Shown: positions 13,890 through 23,484 of the stretch, piece by piece
Layout: the number at the start of each line of letters is the position of its first letter
Position numbering within the stretch: position 1 is the first letter of the stretch
Made by a program: the position numbers and the translations under genes
The notes under the pieces: model-generated
What the model saw: only the letters and a program-made list of their open reading frames with translations
What the model was told of the DNA's origin: nothing
Database searches by the model: none
NCBI GenBank assembly: GCA_017403985.1
Contig: JAFRDE010000036.1
Span: forward strand, 36,003 to 100,002
DNA from: Ruminococcus sp.
GTDB taxonomy: Bacteria > Bacillota > Clostridia > Oscillospirales > Acutalibacteraceae
Direction: 5' to 3'
Length of the DNA: 64,000 bases

Positions 13890-15812
13890 TTAAGCTACCT
13901 CCTCAATGTCGCCGTTCACCTCTGCGATCGCGTCGGTTTTGTCCTTACGCAGATACAGCAACCGCATCGAGAAGTTTTGAATCTTCGTGACGCGAGTCGT
14001 CGACTGTCTGCCCGGTTCGGCGATCCCTTCTTCAACCAGCGCCTTCATGATCGAATTCTTGGTATACGGAAACGCTTCACCCGAGTCGTTGCAGAGCTTC
14101 TTGATAAGAGGAAACACGCTGTCGAGATGGATCATGAGATAATCGGAATTGACGATCCCGCTGAAAAAGCTCGGTGTATAATCTCCGTGACTGCCCTTCT
14201 TTTTCAGTACAACATCTCCGCTTTCCATCAGCGCGTAGAGCTTACGAACGAAGATATTTGCGGGCTTTTCGTATTCAATATCCACTGCCTGCCGTGCGGC
14301 AACCCGGAGTAAAAGATCGGAAAAGTTTTTGATTTCTTCGTCCTTTTCGTCTTGAAAAATCACACCGTTTTCTTTCAAAAAGTAGAGAAAGAATCGCATA
14401 CCGATCATCAAACACGCGACGATTTCAGGCAATCTTCCGTGACATTTTACGCCGTGACTGAGGAAATCACTGCGGTAAGAATCGTATAATTCTCTCAGCC
14501 TTTTCACGAATTTTTCCTCGTGATCATCGTCGCAAATAAATCTTCGTTTGAGCCATTCGGTGTATGCGAACATGGTACGGCGATAGACGCCCTGCGCAGC
14601 TTCTTCCTGATACTCCGTGAGGTAAGCGAGATTCACGTCGCCGTCCTTCAGCTCCAAGGGGAAGTATCTTGCGATACCGCTTTCGCCGACATCTGGTCTC
14701 AGCTCGCCTGTGATGATGGCGTTCCCTTGGGGCGGACGGTTTTCCATCAATGTACAATCTGCTCTCATTCTCCCGCGTCCGGTTCGATCGCCGTAAGCGC
14801 GCATAATCTTCTGTGCGGTCGTGTTGAGCTTCTTCATTTCCGCGTTATCCGAGGGATAGAAGTCGTCGATGCAGGTCAGCACATCCTTGAGAGTAAAGGC
14901 GTTCGCCGTGATACTGTTCGCCGTATCCTGGAAGGACATCGGCAGATCGGTTGAGGTAAACGCGCCGAAGAAGCTGAGAATCAGCGCGGCGATCGTGCTC
15001 TTTCTGGTACCTGTCCGACCTGTGAGGAAGAGAGTAAATTTAGGCATACAACCCGCTTGTCTGAGAAATTCATTGAGCGGCGTCAGAAACGCAAACGCCA
15101 CAAGCGGCCGGATGATCTCCTTTCTCGCAGGAGGCATCGTATACAACAGCTTCGCTGTGTGCAGATCGGTTTTGCTCCAATTACGCTCGCCACAGTAATA
15201 TCGGAGCTTGCCTTTCAAGGTTACGTTGGGATAGTCTATTTGGTTTGTCGCGGGACAAGTGTCACCGCTCGATTCCTGCAATCCCTCAGTCAGCTTGAGC
15301 TGACAGCCTCCTCGCCGGAAGCGGCTCCCCCTCTGTCGCTTCGCGACGTCTCCCCAACGGGGAGCACCTTTACCAAAGGGAGCCTCATGCGGCAGAAGAA
15401 AATGCCACTCGCCATCGATTTTCTTCCACCCGGTCACATGATACTCTGTGAGCTGTTCGGCGTTCTCAGAGGTCGTCAGGATGTAGTAGCGCAGATAATC
15501 CTTGCACCGCTGACCGACCTCGATGATGCACTTTGCGCCCCACTTATCGAGAAGCCAGTTGAAGTTACTCAGATCGGCGCCATTCACCTCGACAGGCGGG
15601 AGTGTACTCCCATCGGTATGAATACCGCTGAGCACCAGCGTCTTTTCCGTCACCGCGCCGTCGTCGACCGTTTTCTCGCTGACGATACGCGGGACGAAGT
15701 TGCAGACCTTCGTGGTGCTGCTCCCGCGCTTTGTGACCGTTGTAACGTAGAGACAGTTATCCCTGATTTCATAGGGATAGCTGTCCTGATTTGAATTCTT
15801 TTCTTTGGACAT
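13890..15812 (-). CDS. DUF927-type helicase of the mobile element, with an embedded repeat
   Basis: 640 residues from ATG 15812, chosen because AAAGGGGG lies 6 nt upstream. It is a P-loop ATPase: Walker A GRTGTRKST at residues 265-273, Walker B-like LTCIDDFYP, and an arginine-rich segment (GDRTGRGRMRADCT). DUF927 proteins of phages and plasmids are primase/helicase-type replication proteins, so it may replicate the excised element. Residues 144-179 (APFGKGAPRWGDVAKRQRG...) are encoded by a dispersed palindromic repeat (15279-15385). The frame stays open, so the product is probably made. Confidence 0.82.
   Translation of the reverse strand: MSKEKNSNQDSYPYEIRDNCLYVTTVTKRGSSTTKVCNFVPRIVSEKTVDDGAVTEKTLVLSGIHTDGSTLPPVEVNGADLSNFNWLLDKWGAKCIIEVGQRCKDYLRYYILTTSENAEQLTEYHVTGWKKIDGEWHFLLPHEAPFGKGAPRWGDVAKRQRGSRFRRGGCQLKLTEGLQESSGDTCPATNQIDYPNVTLKGKLRYYCGERNWSKTDLHTAKLLYTMPPARKEIIRPLVAFAFLTPLNEFLRQAGCMPKFTLFLTGRTGTRKSTIAALILSFFGAFTSTDLPMSFQDTANSITANAFTLKDVLTCIDDFYPSDNAEMKKLNTTAQKIMRAYGDRTGRGRMRADCTLMENRPPQGNAIITGELRPDVGESGIARYFPLELKDGDVNLAYLTEYQEEAAQGVYRRTMFAYTEWLKRRFICDDDHEEKFVKRLRELYDSYRSDFLSHGVKCHGRLPEIVACLMIGMRFFLYFLKENGVIFQDEKDEEIKNFSDLLLRVAARQAVDIEYEKPANIFVRKLYALMESGDVVLKKKGSHGDYTPSFFSGIVNSDYLMIHLDSVFPLIKKLCNDSGEAFPYTKNSIMKALVEEGIAEPGRQSTTRVTKIQNFSMRLLYLRKDKTDAIAEVNGDIEEVA
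15279..15385. repeat. dispersed palindromic repeat, in-frame inside the DUF927 gene
   Basis: The ends CAATCCCTCAGTC and CTTTACCAAAGGGAGCCT match the intergenic copies at 43151-43200 and 46261-46311. This copy is 107 bp because its centre carries extra hairpins (GTCAGCTTGAGCTGAC; CTCCCCAACGGGGAG). It is translated without a stop codon. Confidence 0.8.
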
Positions 15813-16582
15813 AGAAGTCCCCCTTTCAAATATAGATTTCACTTATGCAGAAATATCGTAAAAAGTTGCATAAAACTATGCAACCAACACCCGTTACCCG
15901 TGTCTGCTATCTAAGCCCGATCCTGTTCGACCAAAGCTCGTATGTCATCAGCCCTCACCCCGCTCGGCATAAGCGTCATGGCAGGGCGGTACCGAAGTAC
16001 AGCACGGTAGGTTATTCGATTTTCAAGGTGATTCGGTTTTTTAAAAATACCCTTCTACTTGTATAGGAATGAAATATGTTGTTTTGGACCGCTTCTGCTG
16101 CTGTTTCAGCGTTTTGAACAATTTAGAGGTTTGTTGTTTGTATACATTTACTGTTTGATAAATACCCCTCTATTTACTAGCCGTCGAAAACGTCGATTTT
16201 ACTACACTTTTTCTTAATTTGAGTAAAATTCAGCGTTTTGAACAATACAAAGGTTCGCTGGTTGTGCAAGTTGATCATAGAGTTTTCAGAACCTTTCTAT
16301 AGACATTTGCCGATACGAAAAACCCCTCTACTCTCTATATGGCTGTATTTTTCTTCATTTGATTCACAAATAATAAATCATTTTATTTGGATAACCACAA
16401 GGCTTATGTGGAAGTCAGTTTTTCTTTGTTTGTCGACGCATATTTTGACGCCTAAGAAATGCCGAGAAATCCTCTGTACAGAGGGAAAAAGATATCCGAT
16501 CACGGATTCGTATTGTTTTTGAAAACGAAAACAGCGGGTCAGACGCGCCTGTACGCGCCCGATCCGCTGTTCGTTATATGAT
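15813..16582. other. 770-bp non-coding region upstream of DUF927 gene with iteron-like repeats
   Basis: No convincing gene. AT-rich. It contains two copies of TTCAGCGTTTTGAACAAT (near 16105 and 16229) and three copies of an AAATACCCCTCTA-type motif (16046, 16159, 16318), giving a degenerate array of about 120-bp period. Its position immediately upstream of a replication-type helicase fits a replication origin, or else an operator array; neither is proven. Confidence 0.5.
16518..16571 (-). terminator. terminator after DUF6809 gene
   Basis: AACAGCGGATCGGGCGCG / CGCGTCTGACCCGCTGTT stem, followed on the minus strand by TTCGTTTTC. Confidence 0.75.
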
Positions 16583-16849
16583 TCAGTTGTTCTCTGCCAT
16601 GAGTTCAGCTATCAGCTTCGCACCGAGACGGAAGCCTTGTAGGAACCCGTCGCGCTCAGTCAGTGTGATCAGCTTATTGTATCTCTCCGAAAGCTCCGCT
16701 ATTTTTTCTTTCTGCCCCTTGTCCGTAAGGATCTCACCTAAAGCTTCTTCTATTTCTGTAACTTCTGACAAGGCTTTTCTTACCTCAACACTCTGCGGTT
16801 CATCGGTCGGTCTAATGTTTCCATAGTATAATTCCTCAAGTATACTCAT
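16583..16849 (-). CDS. DUF6809-like small protein
   Basis: 88 residues from ATG 16849, preceded by AAGGAGCG. The opening MSILEELYYGNIRPTDEP is typical of DUF6809 proteins found on Firmicutes mobile elements. The rest is helical with a conserved DGFLQGFRLGAKLI segment. Function unknown. It has its own promoter (16876-16903) and terminator, and sits at the edge of the mobilizable element. Confidence 0.82.
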   Translation of the reverse strand: MSILEELYYGNIRPTDEPQSVEVRKALSEVTEIEEALGEILTDKGQKEKIAELSERYNKLITLTERDGFLQGFRLGAKLIAELMAENN

Positions 16850-16875
16850 GTGCTCACGCTCCTTACAAGCACAAC

Positions 16876-16903
16876 ACAATACCATATAAATCGAATAAGT
16901 CAA
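16876..16903 (-). promoter_or_regulatory. promoter of DUF6809 gene
   Basis: -35 TTGACT (16903-16898), 16-bp spacer ending TGG, -10 TATTGT (16881-16876). The TGGTATTGTGTT core is shared with the palindrome upstream of the recombinase. Confidence 0.65.
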
Positions 16904-16993
16904 GCGAAAAGAAATATTCCTCCATAGCTCGACTGCCCTGGTATTATTTGTTAACTAAAAAATGCAACAAACACAATGAATTACTTATATTAA

Positions 16994-17580
16994 TTACAAA
17001 TTGCTTTTAATGTTGAAGAATTCTCTGAATTCTTCAGACATCTGGATATCGGTATCATATTTGCTTCCGACGCCACTCCCCACCTTTATACAAATTATCA
17101 TATCTTCAATTATCTTCCGTTTCTTTTCTCTTGAAACAGAGTTAAAACAAGCGGCATAATCCAAAACAGTTTGATACCTGCTATCAAGCGTTCTCAGATG
17201 CTTAGTATTAACTCTTCTATCTTCGGACATGGATTTAAGTTTCTTTTCCAATACGTCGATCAGCCTTTTCTCTTCACTGATTGCTGCTGCAAGTTCTGAA
17301 TCAGTAAATGGGCATTTCCCAATCAAACACTTTCCAATCAACCGTATGAAATCTTTATGCCGGGTCTTATGAACTTTTAACGCGTCGTTGAGCATCCTTA
17401 ACAATGTTAGCAGATTATATTGTTTTTGATAGTATATATCAAGGAACGCAAAAGATAGTATCCAAGGTCTTAATTCAATCATCATAGTATTAACAAAATG
17501 TCTGTTGCTTAAAGAGCGGGAAACCGGAACCGATAAATGATTTACAGCGTATAATCCTCTTGGATATACGCCGTTCCATA
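16994..17580 (-). pseudogene. serine recombinase C-terminal remnant
   Basis: The frame ends with a segment typical of the C-terminal coiled coil and tail of large serine recombinases (ELAAAISEEKRLIDVLEKKL ... REKKRKIIEDMIICIKV ... FFNIKSNL). No resolvase domain, catalytic serine or zinc ribbon is present, and the apparent start of the open frame falls in the terminator of the neighbouring dockerin gene. It is a 3' fragment of an older integrase. A similar fragment lies at 25324-25662. Confidence 0.65.
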
Positions 17581-17584
17581 CAAC

Positions 17585-17621
17585 CAAAAAGCCCAATTTC
17601 GGCAAAAGCTGAAATTGGGCT
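17585..17621 (-). terminator. terminator after 1638-residue dockerin gene
   Basis: AGCCCAATTTC-AGCTTTTGCC-GAAATTGGGCT hairpin with a TTTTTGG tail on the minus strand. Confidence 0.8.
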
Positions 17622-17680
17622 TTAACATTTTCAATCAGTAATAAACGGGAGAATAATACCGGGACTTGAACCGGAGAAGA

Positions 17681-20600
17681 TTACTCCGGTTTTACCGTGA
17701 TTTGCTCGCCGATAAGGTACGAAGTTTCAATAAACGCCAGATAACGCTGGATCAAGGTCGCATCGATGATTTCCACATCGCCGCTGCCATCAACGTCGGC
17801 GGCTTTTTCATCAAATGCGTTGACCTTCATATCGCTGACTTTGCGCTGGATCAGGGTCGCATCTATGATACTGACTTCACCGTCCATGTTCACATCGCCG
17901 AGCAGATAAGTATAAGCAAATTTTGCCGTAACGGTCACGTCGGAATCGGGCATGACGAAGGTATTATCATCGCTGACTTCCACCTCTTTCCTCTCCGTAT
18001 CGGTAACGGTCAGCGACCATACAACATAATGATCGTCGGGCGTCAGGGTAACGGAGACCTTCTCCCCTGTGTACGCCGATCTGAGGCTCGGAGTCACGCC
18101 GCCGTTTACCGTTTCGCCAATATAGATCTGATGCACCTGCTTGTTGACCGTTTTGACGTCGGTATAGGTTTTGCCCTCGAACTGAACCGTCGCGGTATAG
18201 GTCGTATGATCCTTCTGATCGTCGACCGCTACCGAAGCGTCCGCATCCTCATGATGCCCGCAGCGGTTGTCAGTACAGGTGAACGCCGCCTTCGCGGTGC
18301 TGTAATCATTCGCCCAGGACCATACGGGATCGCCGTAGGGATGGGCGTCGGTGAAGTCGTAGGTCATGCTCTGTTCGGCAAAGAAAGCTGTGCTGAACTT
18401 TGTCGCGTGCCTGAGGTGAGCGGTGACGTTCATATGATTGAAGATGGAGTAGCCTGCCGTGATCGTGCCCGGATAATCAAAGCGGAAATCGATCGCGTAG
18501 TCGTCAGGGCTGTTCGTCCATGAGAAGGCATAGTCTCCGATCTTGTTCAGAGAAGAGGTGTCACCCTTGACCTCGGTCACCCACAACGTATAGAAGCTGT
18601 ATTTGCCGATCTCTTTGATATTCTCGTTCAGCACCAGAGAGAACTGCGTTTTCTGAGCGCCCTCGGGGTACGCGATCAGCGTATCCAGACCGTCGCTGCC
18701 GACCATAGTGATCTTCTTGCCGTGAAAGGTCTTCGGGATAACAAGTTCGGAGAGCTCGTCGGTCGGACCGGTATAGTAATCGATCCGATAGGTATCGTCC
18801 GCCATGAGGACAAAGTCGAAATAGGACAGCTCGATCGAATCGAGTTCTTCGCCGATGCTGCCGTCGTCGTTTACGGCATAATATGCGCCGTCGATCTCAA
18901 AGTGCTCGATTCTGCCGAGGATATAGGCGCCGTTCTCGTCGATGTACGGCTCGACGCGCGGGACGACCGGGATGAATCCTGCAGATACCGTTACGTCGGA
19001 CGCCGGCATTTTGAAAGCGTTTTCATCCGGGGTGATCGCTTCGCCCTGTGAGTCAACAACGCTCACGGATGCGGTCGCGTATCCTTGTGCGGGCGTGAAG
19101 CTCAGACCGACTGTATCGTTGATTTTCGCCTTGGTTTTATCGGTGTTCACAGCGCCGTTCTCACTGTTCTCAACAATGATGCTGAAGACCGTTTGCACGC
19201 GCTTGACGTCGGTATACTCTTGCGCGTTGAAGGTACAGACGGCGGTATAGACCGTATCGTCGCCGTCCTCGGTAACGGTGACGTCAGCCTCAACCTCCTG
19301 CACGTCGCCGCAGCCCTCGTCGGTACAGGTGAAGGTCGCGGACGCGTGGTGATAATTGGACGACCATGTCCATGCGGGCTCGCCGTAATGATGCGCTCCG
19401 AGATACGGACGAAGGGTCTTGCCCTGCATCCAATTGATCTCACTATCTGATAAAGTACCGGAATAGACATAACCGTCTTCATCCTGCAGCGCCTTACCGT
19501 CCTCGACAGAAACTTTATTTGTCGCATAATATGATGTCGATGTGACACTGAGGTTGTTGATCCGGATACTGTCGGTAAGATGCGTCCAGCCCAGCGTCAA
19601 ACTTCCGTTAGCGGAGTAGGTATCTATCTCGATGTTTCCGCCGATTAGATACCCCTGACGCTGCTGAGAAACATAATCCGACCGATACCTGCCGTTCATG
19701 ATCGTTTCGGTCGCGTGATAAGAGTCAAACTTTGAATCAACAACGCCGCCGTACTGCCTGAAGTTACCGACTTTCAGACCTATATCGCTGAACTGTAACG
19801 TACCCGTCTGCGCGGATTGACCGTAAAGGTTCAGGCTGCACTGTATGGAGCTGTAACCGGGACGTACATCGATCGCAGGCCACGGAACGTTGAGTTCCCA
19901 CGTTTTGCCGTCCGCCACGATCAGATTGACGTCACGATACAGATAGACCGTGTTTTCGGAGGTGATATCGCTGTCGATGACATACCATCCCGCCGGAAGC
20001 ATGATAGAAGTATTCAATACATCGGCAGACAGTCTTCTTGCGTTGACGGTTTGCTCAGAACCGTTTTCATCTAAATAATTCGTTTCTACAACAGGAAGAT
20101 AAACCGCGGTGACCGTCAGATTCTCGCTGAATACTCCTGTATTTCCTTCTTCATAAAACTGACTTTCGTCTGTACTGAGTTTCCAGTAAATAAACTCCAT
20201 TCCGTCCGGAGCAACGGTACATTCGGGTAAAGCGAGAAGCGAGTATAACGGGATACTGGTTTCGGTTCTTACCTCGCCGCTGTTGTCGCGCTCAACCACC
20301 GTCATCGTTCCCATCGTCGCAGAAGCGCCGCAAACCGTACACTTGTAGTTCGCATCCCACTCGTGCGTACCCACTTCAAAGGATTTACCGCAAACATTAC
20401 ATAATCTGGTATGGGACATCGCATCCTCTGCGACCCATTTTGAGCTTGTATGATTACATTGGTGGATTTTCACTCTTTTATGATTCCAAACGGCCTGAAA
20501 ACGCTCGTCTCCGGTATAAATCGATCCGTTCTCATCCTCGACAACCAGTTTGCTTCCGAGCGCAGTGTGAATCGTTCCGTATGAAGAGTACCATGGATAA

Positions 20601-22597
20601 TCACCGTGTCCGATCGCCGCGCCCCAGCCTTCGCTGCCGGCTACCGCTTCCACATCACAGCCGTTATCGATACGGATCGTTGCGTTTTCTCCGTCTTCAC
20701 CGCAGCCGATACCCGCGCCGTAGTGATTGCCCTCGGCGTAAACCTCTGAACCATAGATCTCTACGGTACCGCCGCCGCCGTCTTCACCGCCGCCGATACC
20801 GGCGCCGTCTTTACCGCCCCAAGCCTTGACGGTAGACTCTCTGATCGTGATATTGCCGCCGCTTACGTCGTCGCCGCCGCCGATGCCGGCCGCATAATTG
20901 CCGCCGTGAGCCTCGACGTCAGAGCCGGTAATGATGATTTCACCGGTGTTACCGGCTTCGTTGCCGGTGCCGATGCCGGCACAGTCGGTGCCGCCCGTCG
21001 CCTTTACGGTAGAATCGATGATACTGATTTTCGTATTGTCATCGGGACCCGCTTCGTTGCCGCCGCCGATGCCCGAGCCGTATTCGCCGCCGAAAGCATC
21101 CACATAACTGCCTTCAATAGTGATATTTCCGTACTTGCTCTGCTTGCCGCAGCCGATACCGGGACCCTGATCTCCGCCCCGCGCAACAACGACGCTGTCT
21201 TTGATATTGATCGTGCCGGATTTGCCTTTATCACCGCCGCCGATGCCGGCGCCGTATCCTTTTCCGCTGCTGGCGTTAAATAATGCGCCTAAGCCACTGA
21301 AGACGCTCAAAATGGAGCCGTCAAAGGACTCAAGAACAGTATGCAGTGCGTTTTGCGCCGCCGATACCATATTTGAGCTTACCGTTTCGAAAACGTTTCG
21401 GTCGACTTCTCCCGTGGAATACGCCATTACGACCGCGTCTTTGATGTTGATTTCACCACCGTTTTTCTCATAGCCTCCGCCGATACCGGCGCCGCCGCCC
21501 GTGGAACAGGCGAATACCGCTCCGCCAGTAATGTTGACCTTGCCGCCGTTGCGCTGATAGCCCGCGCCGATGCCCGCACCGGTCTGGCTGATCGCTGTAA
21601 CAGCGCCGCCGCTGATGTTGATATCACGGTCGTCTTTCCAATTGAACAGCGGATGGTTCGCGCCGCTGCCGATACCCGCGCCGGTCTGACCATCGTTATT
21701 ATCCGCCTCTGCGACAACTTCACCGCCGTAAATAAAGATCTTTCCGTTGGCGCCCATCAAGCCGCCGCCGATGCCGGCGCCGCCGCCGTTCGATCTTGCG
21801 TTGACGGAACCGCCGTATATAGCGATTGAACCGTAGGAGCTGTCTTCACAGTAGCCGTTGCCGATGCCGGCACCTTTGGAGCTGTCCGCTTCAATTGTAC
21901 CGCCGTAAATACGGATACCTTCGCCGTGGAAGCTGCTCGCGGAGGCTTTGAAGCCGCCGCCGATACCCGCGCCGGAGCCTTGTGTGTAGACATCGATATC
22001 GCCGCCGTAAATCGAAATGATATTCGGCGAGCCTTTGCCGCCGCCGCCGATACCCGCGCCGCGCGGACTGTTATTACTTAACGAAAAAACACCGCCGTAG
22101 ATATTGATATCGCCGGCATTTCCGCCGGAGCCTGTGCCGCCTATCATGGCGTTGTCATCATTGCGGCTATCGCCGGGATCGAAAACCACAACGAGCTTAC
22201 CGGTTCCCTGTGACTGTCCGTAGATGTTCAGCGTCGTGCCCGGTGCAACGCCGATACCGCGGTGAACATTCAACTTCGCGCCGTCCTCCAGGATCAGATT
22301 GACCGTTCCGCTACCGACAGACAAGCGGCTGTCGATGAACAGGTCGCTGCTCACGACATACCAGCCCGCCTCAAGCTCGTCGGATGATCTTTCGCTCAGC
22401 TCTGTGTAGCTGGAACAAGTTTTGGTTTCATCAACCACCTGCTGCGTATCGGCATTCCACGAGCGGTAGATGTATTCCACTCCGCCCGCAGCGTTTGCCG
22501 TGAAAGGAACAATGTTGAACAAACTGACTATCATGATAATTGACAGCAGTATGCTCACGACTTTTTTGAGTTTTCGCATAGCTTTACCTTCTTTCAC
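17681..22597 (-). CDS. very large secreted dockerin protein with GAGIGGG repeats
   Basis: 1638 residues. A signal peptide (MRKLKKVVSILLSIIMIVSL...ANA) is followed by about 20 copies of a G-A-G-I-G-G-G unit (residues ~150-680), which suggests a solenoid or beta-helix. A zinc-knuckle-like CNVCGKSFEVGTHEW...YKCTVCG segment and Ig/InlB-like domains follow. A C-terminal type I dockerin has two Ca-binding repeats (GDVNMDGEVSIIDATLIQR; AADVDGSGDVEIIDATLIQR). The dockerin should attach it to a cohesin scaffoldin outside the cell. No glycosidase domain is visible; an adhesive or structural role is inferred. Confidence 0.85.
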   Translation of the reverse strand: MKEGKAMRKLKKVVSILLSIIMIVSLFNIVPFTANAAGGVEYIYRSWNADTQQVVDETKTCSSYTELSERSSDELEAGWYVVSSDLFIDSRLSVGSGTVNLILEDGAKLNVHRGIGVAPGTTLNIYGQSQGTGKLVVVFDPGDSRNDDNAMIGGTGSGGNAGDINIYGGVFSLSNNSPRGAGIGGGGKGSPNIISIYGGDIDVYTQGSGAGIGGGFKASASSFHGEGIRIYGGTIEADSSKGAGIGNGYCEDSSYGSIAIYGGSVNARSNGGGAGIGGGLMGANGKIFIYGGEVVAEADNNDGQTGAGIGSGANHPLFNWKDDRDINISGGAVTAISQTGAGIGAGYQRNGGKVNITGGAVFACSTGGGAGIGGGYEKNGGEINIKDAVVMAYSTGEVDRNVFETVSSNMVSAAQNALHTVLESFDGSILSVFSGLGALFNASSGKGYGAGIGGGDKGKSGTINIKDSVVVARGGDQGPGIGCGKQSKYGNITIEGSYVDAFGGEYGSGIGGGNEAGPDDNTKISIIDSTVKATGGTDCAGIGTGNEAGNTGEIIITGSDVEAHGGNYAAGIGGGDDVSGGNITIRESTVKAWGGKDGAGIGGGEDGGGGTVEIYGSEVYAEGNHYGAGIGCGEDGENATIRIDNGCDVEAVAGSEGWGAAIGHGDYPWYSSYGTIHTALGSKLVVEDENGSIYTGDERFQAVWNHKRVKIHQCNHTSSKWVAEDAMSHTRLCNVCGKSFEVGTHEWDANYKCTVCGASATMGTMTVVERDNSGEVRTETSIPLYSLLALPECTVAPDGMEFIYWKLSTDESQFYEEGNTGVFSENLTVTAVYLPVVETNYLDENGSEQTVNARRLSADVLNTSIMLPAGWYVIDSDITSENTVYLYRDVNLIVADGKTWELNVPWPAIDVRPGYSSIQCSLNLYGQSAQTGTLQFSDIGLKVGNFRQYGGVVDSKFDSYHATETIMNGRYRSDYVSQQRQGYLIGGNIEIDTYSANGSLTLGWTHLTDSIRINNLSVTSTSYYATNKVSVEDGKALQDEDGYVYSGTLSDSEINWMQGKTLRPYLGAHHYGEPAWTWSSNYHHASATFTCTDEGCGDVQEVEADVTVTEDGDDTVYTAVCTFNAQEYTDVKRVQTVFSIIVENSENGAVNTDKTKAKINDTVGLSFTPAQGYATASVSVVDSQGEAITPDENAFKMPASDVTVSAGFIPVVPRVEPYIDENGAYILGRIEHFEIDGAYYAVNDDGSIGEELDSIELSYFDFVLMADDTYRIDYYTGPTDELSELVIPKTFHGKKITMVGSDGLDTLIAYPEGAQKTQFSLVLNENIKEIGKYSFYTLWVTEVKGDTSSLNKIGDYAFSWTNSPDDYAIDFRFDYPGTITAGYSIFNHMNVTAHLRHATKFSTAFFAEQSMTYDFTDAHPYGDPVWSWANDYSTAKAAFTCTDNRCGHHEDADASVAVDDQKDHTTYTATVQFEGKTYTDVKTVNKQVHQIYIGETVNGGVTPSLRSAYTGEKVSVTLTPDDHYVVWSLTVTDTERKEVEVSDDNTFVMPDSDVTVTAKFAYTYLLGDVNMDGEVSIIDATLIQRKVSDMKVNAFDEKAADVDGSGDVEIIDATLIQRYLAFIETSYLIGEQITVKPE

Positions 22598-22823
22598 AAT
22601 AATGGATTGCTTGATTTGGTAAGGTGCAACCAGCCATTATCTGTATTATTACGTCATACCTGATACAACAAAAGTATGACATATCATTCCGAAATAATAA
22701 TTCCGAAGAAGAATATTAGTCAACCATTTTTGATCTTTGCCCGGTTGAAACGGGAGGCCGATAACAACATTTGATTGATACTAACCGGCTGCCTAGGATG
22801 CCGGCCTGATTATATAACAAAAA

Positions 22824-22949
22824 GTGTATATTCCAGCCGAGCAAATATCAGCTTCGTCAAATCTTCTTGGAGACGCAGACGGCGATAGCACTATAGAAAT
22901 TGTCGATGCAACTTGGATTCAGCGACATATTGCAGCCATCAATTCTTGA
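22824..22949 (+). pseudogene. orphan dockerin repeat remnant
   Basis: This plus-strand frame reads LLGDADGDSTIEIVDATWIQ, then RHIAAINS and a stop: half of a type I dockerin. No start codon, signal peptide or upstream gene belongs to it. It is the 3' end of a lost dockerin gene and does not match the repeats of the neighbour at 17681-22597, which is on the opposite strand. Confidence 0.75.
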
Positions 22950-23062
22950 TCTTCAGTTTCAAAAGCTATATATCTGATTGCGAATTCTAATGTCGTGAAT
23001 CCGCAACATACTTTTTCAGGAATAAAAGGACATTGCTCATACATACACCGTGATCCCTTACT

Positions 23063-23218
23063 ATGGTAGAGGCAATTCTTATTCATAGGGTTAAACTCAA
23101 AACTCATGAGCAAGCTCGCCTTCTCATAGGTGAATATATCAATTACTACAATAACTACCGTATTCAAACTAAAACAAAACTGACACCTCTTGAATTGAGA
23201 TGCCAGTATGTTGCTTAA
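23063..23218 (+). pseudogene. IS3-family transposase C-terminal remnant
   Basis: The last 51 codons of an IS3-type (rve integrase core) transposase: HRVKLKTHEQARLLIGEYIN followed by YYNNYRIQTKTKLTPLELR, then a stop. The catalytic DDE residues are missing. It sits between the orphan dockerin and dinB, and marks an insertion that was later deleted. Confidence 0.7.
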
Positions 23219-23484
23219 TTCAATTTTCTACCTTTGGTAGTCCCTTTTTGTGCTGTCTACACAATCTGGGGCAGTTCGTTTCTGAACGACCTTACCTTTA
23301 TTATATAACAGACAAACAGAAAAACTGATCAATAGTTGCCATAACCGGCATAATGCCGCATTCACGAGCAGAAGACTACTTCAGCAGGATCATCTCTGTT
23401 ATGGTGAGGAGACAATTTGAACTCAGATTTGAGCCGCCATATAGTCTGCCCGGACAAATCTATTTGCCTGGTATATATGTAAAG

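Larger units (their letters stand above)
9188..16903. mobile_element. integrative mobilizable element (approximate extent)
   Basis: A block of minus-strand genes: large serine recombinase, small helical protein, MobP-type relaxase with nested gene, MobC, DUF927 helicase and a DUF6809 protein, with several repeat arrays between them. No coupling protein (VirD4), VirB4 or other mating-channel genes are present, so it would depend on a helper conjugative element. Ends are not resolved; the recombinase remnant at 16994 may mark the old right border. Confidence 0.65.

Noticed and set aside
15845-16522. Short plus-strand frames (73 and 94 codons) in the DUF927 upstream region
   Set aside because: No ribosome-binding sites, atypical composition, and they run through the repeat array.
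17645-17680. tRNA T-arm-like GGTTCAAGTCCCGG on the minus strand
   Set aside because: Only four of five stem pairs and no anticodon or D arm could be found upstream; no cloverleaf.
20690-22100. Regular short repeats that could be mistaken for a CRISPR or VNTR array
   Set aside because: They are the coding repeats for GAGIGGG units in the 1638-residue dockerin protein; spacers are codon-phased and related to one another. No cas genes anywhere in the window.
22919-23167. 82-codon minus-strand frame
   Set aside because: Antisense to the orphan dockerin and the IS3 tail, both better supported on the plus strand.
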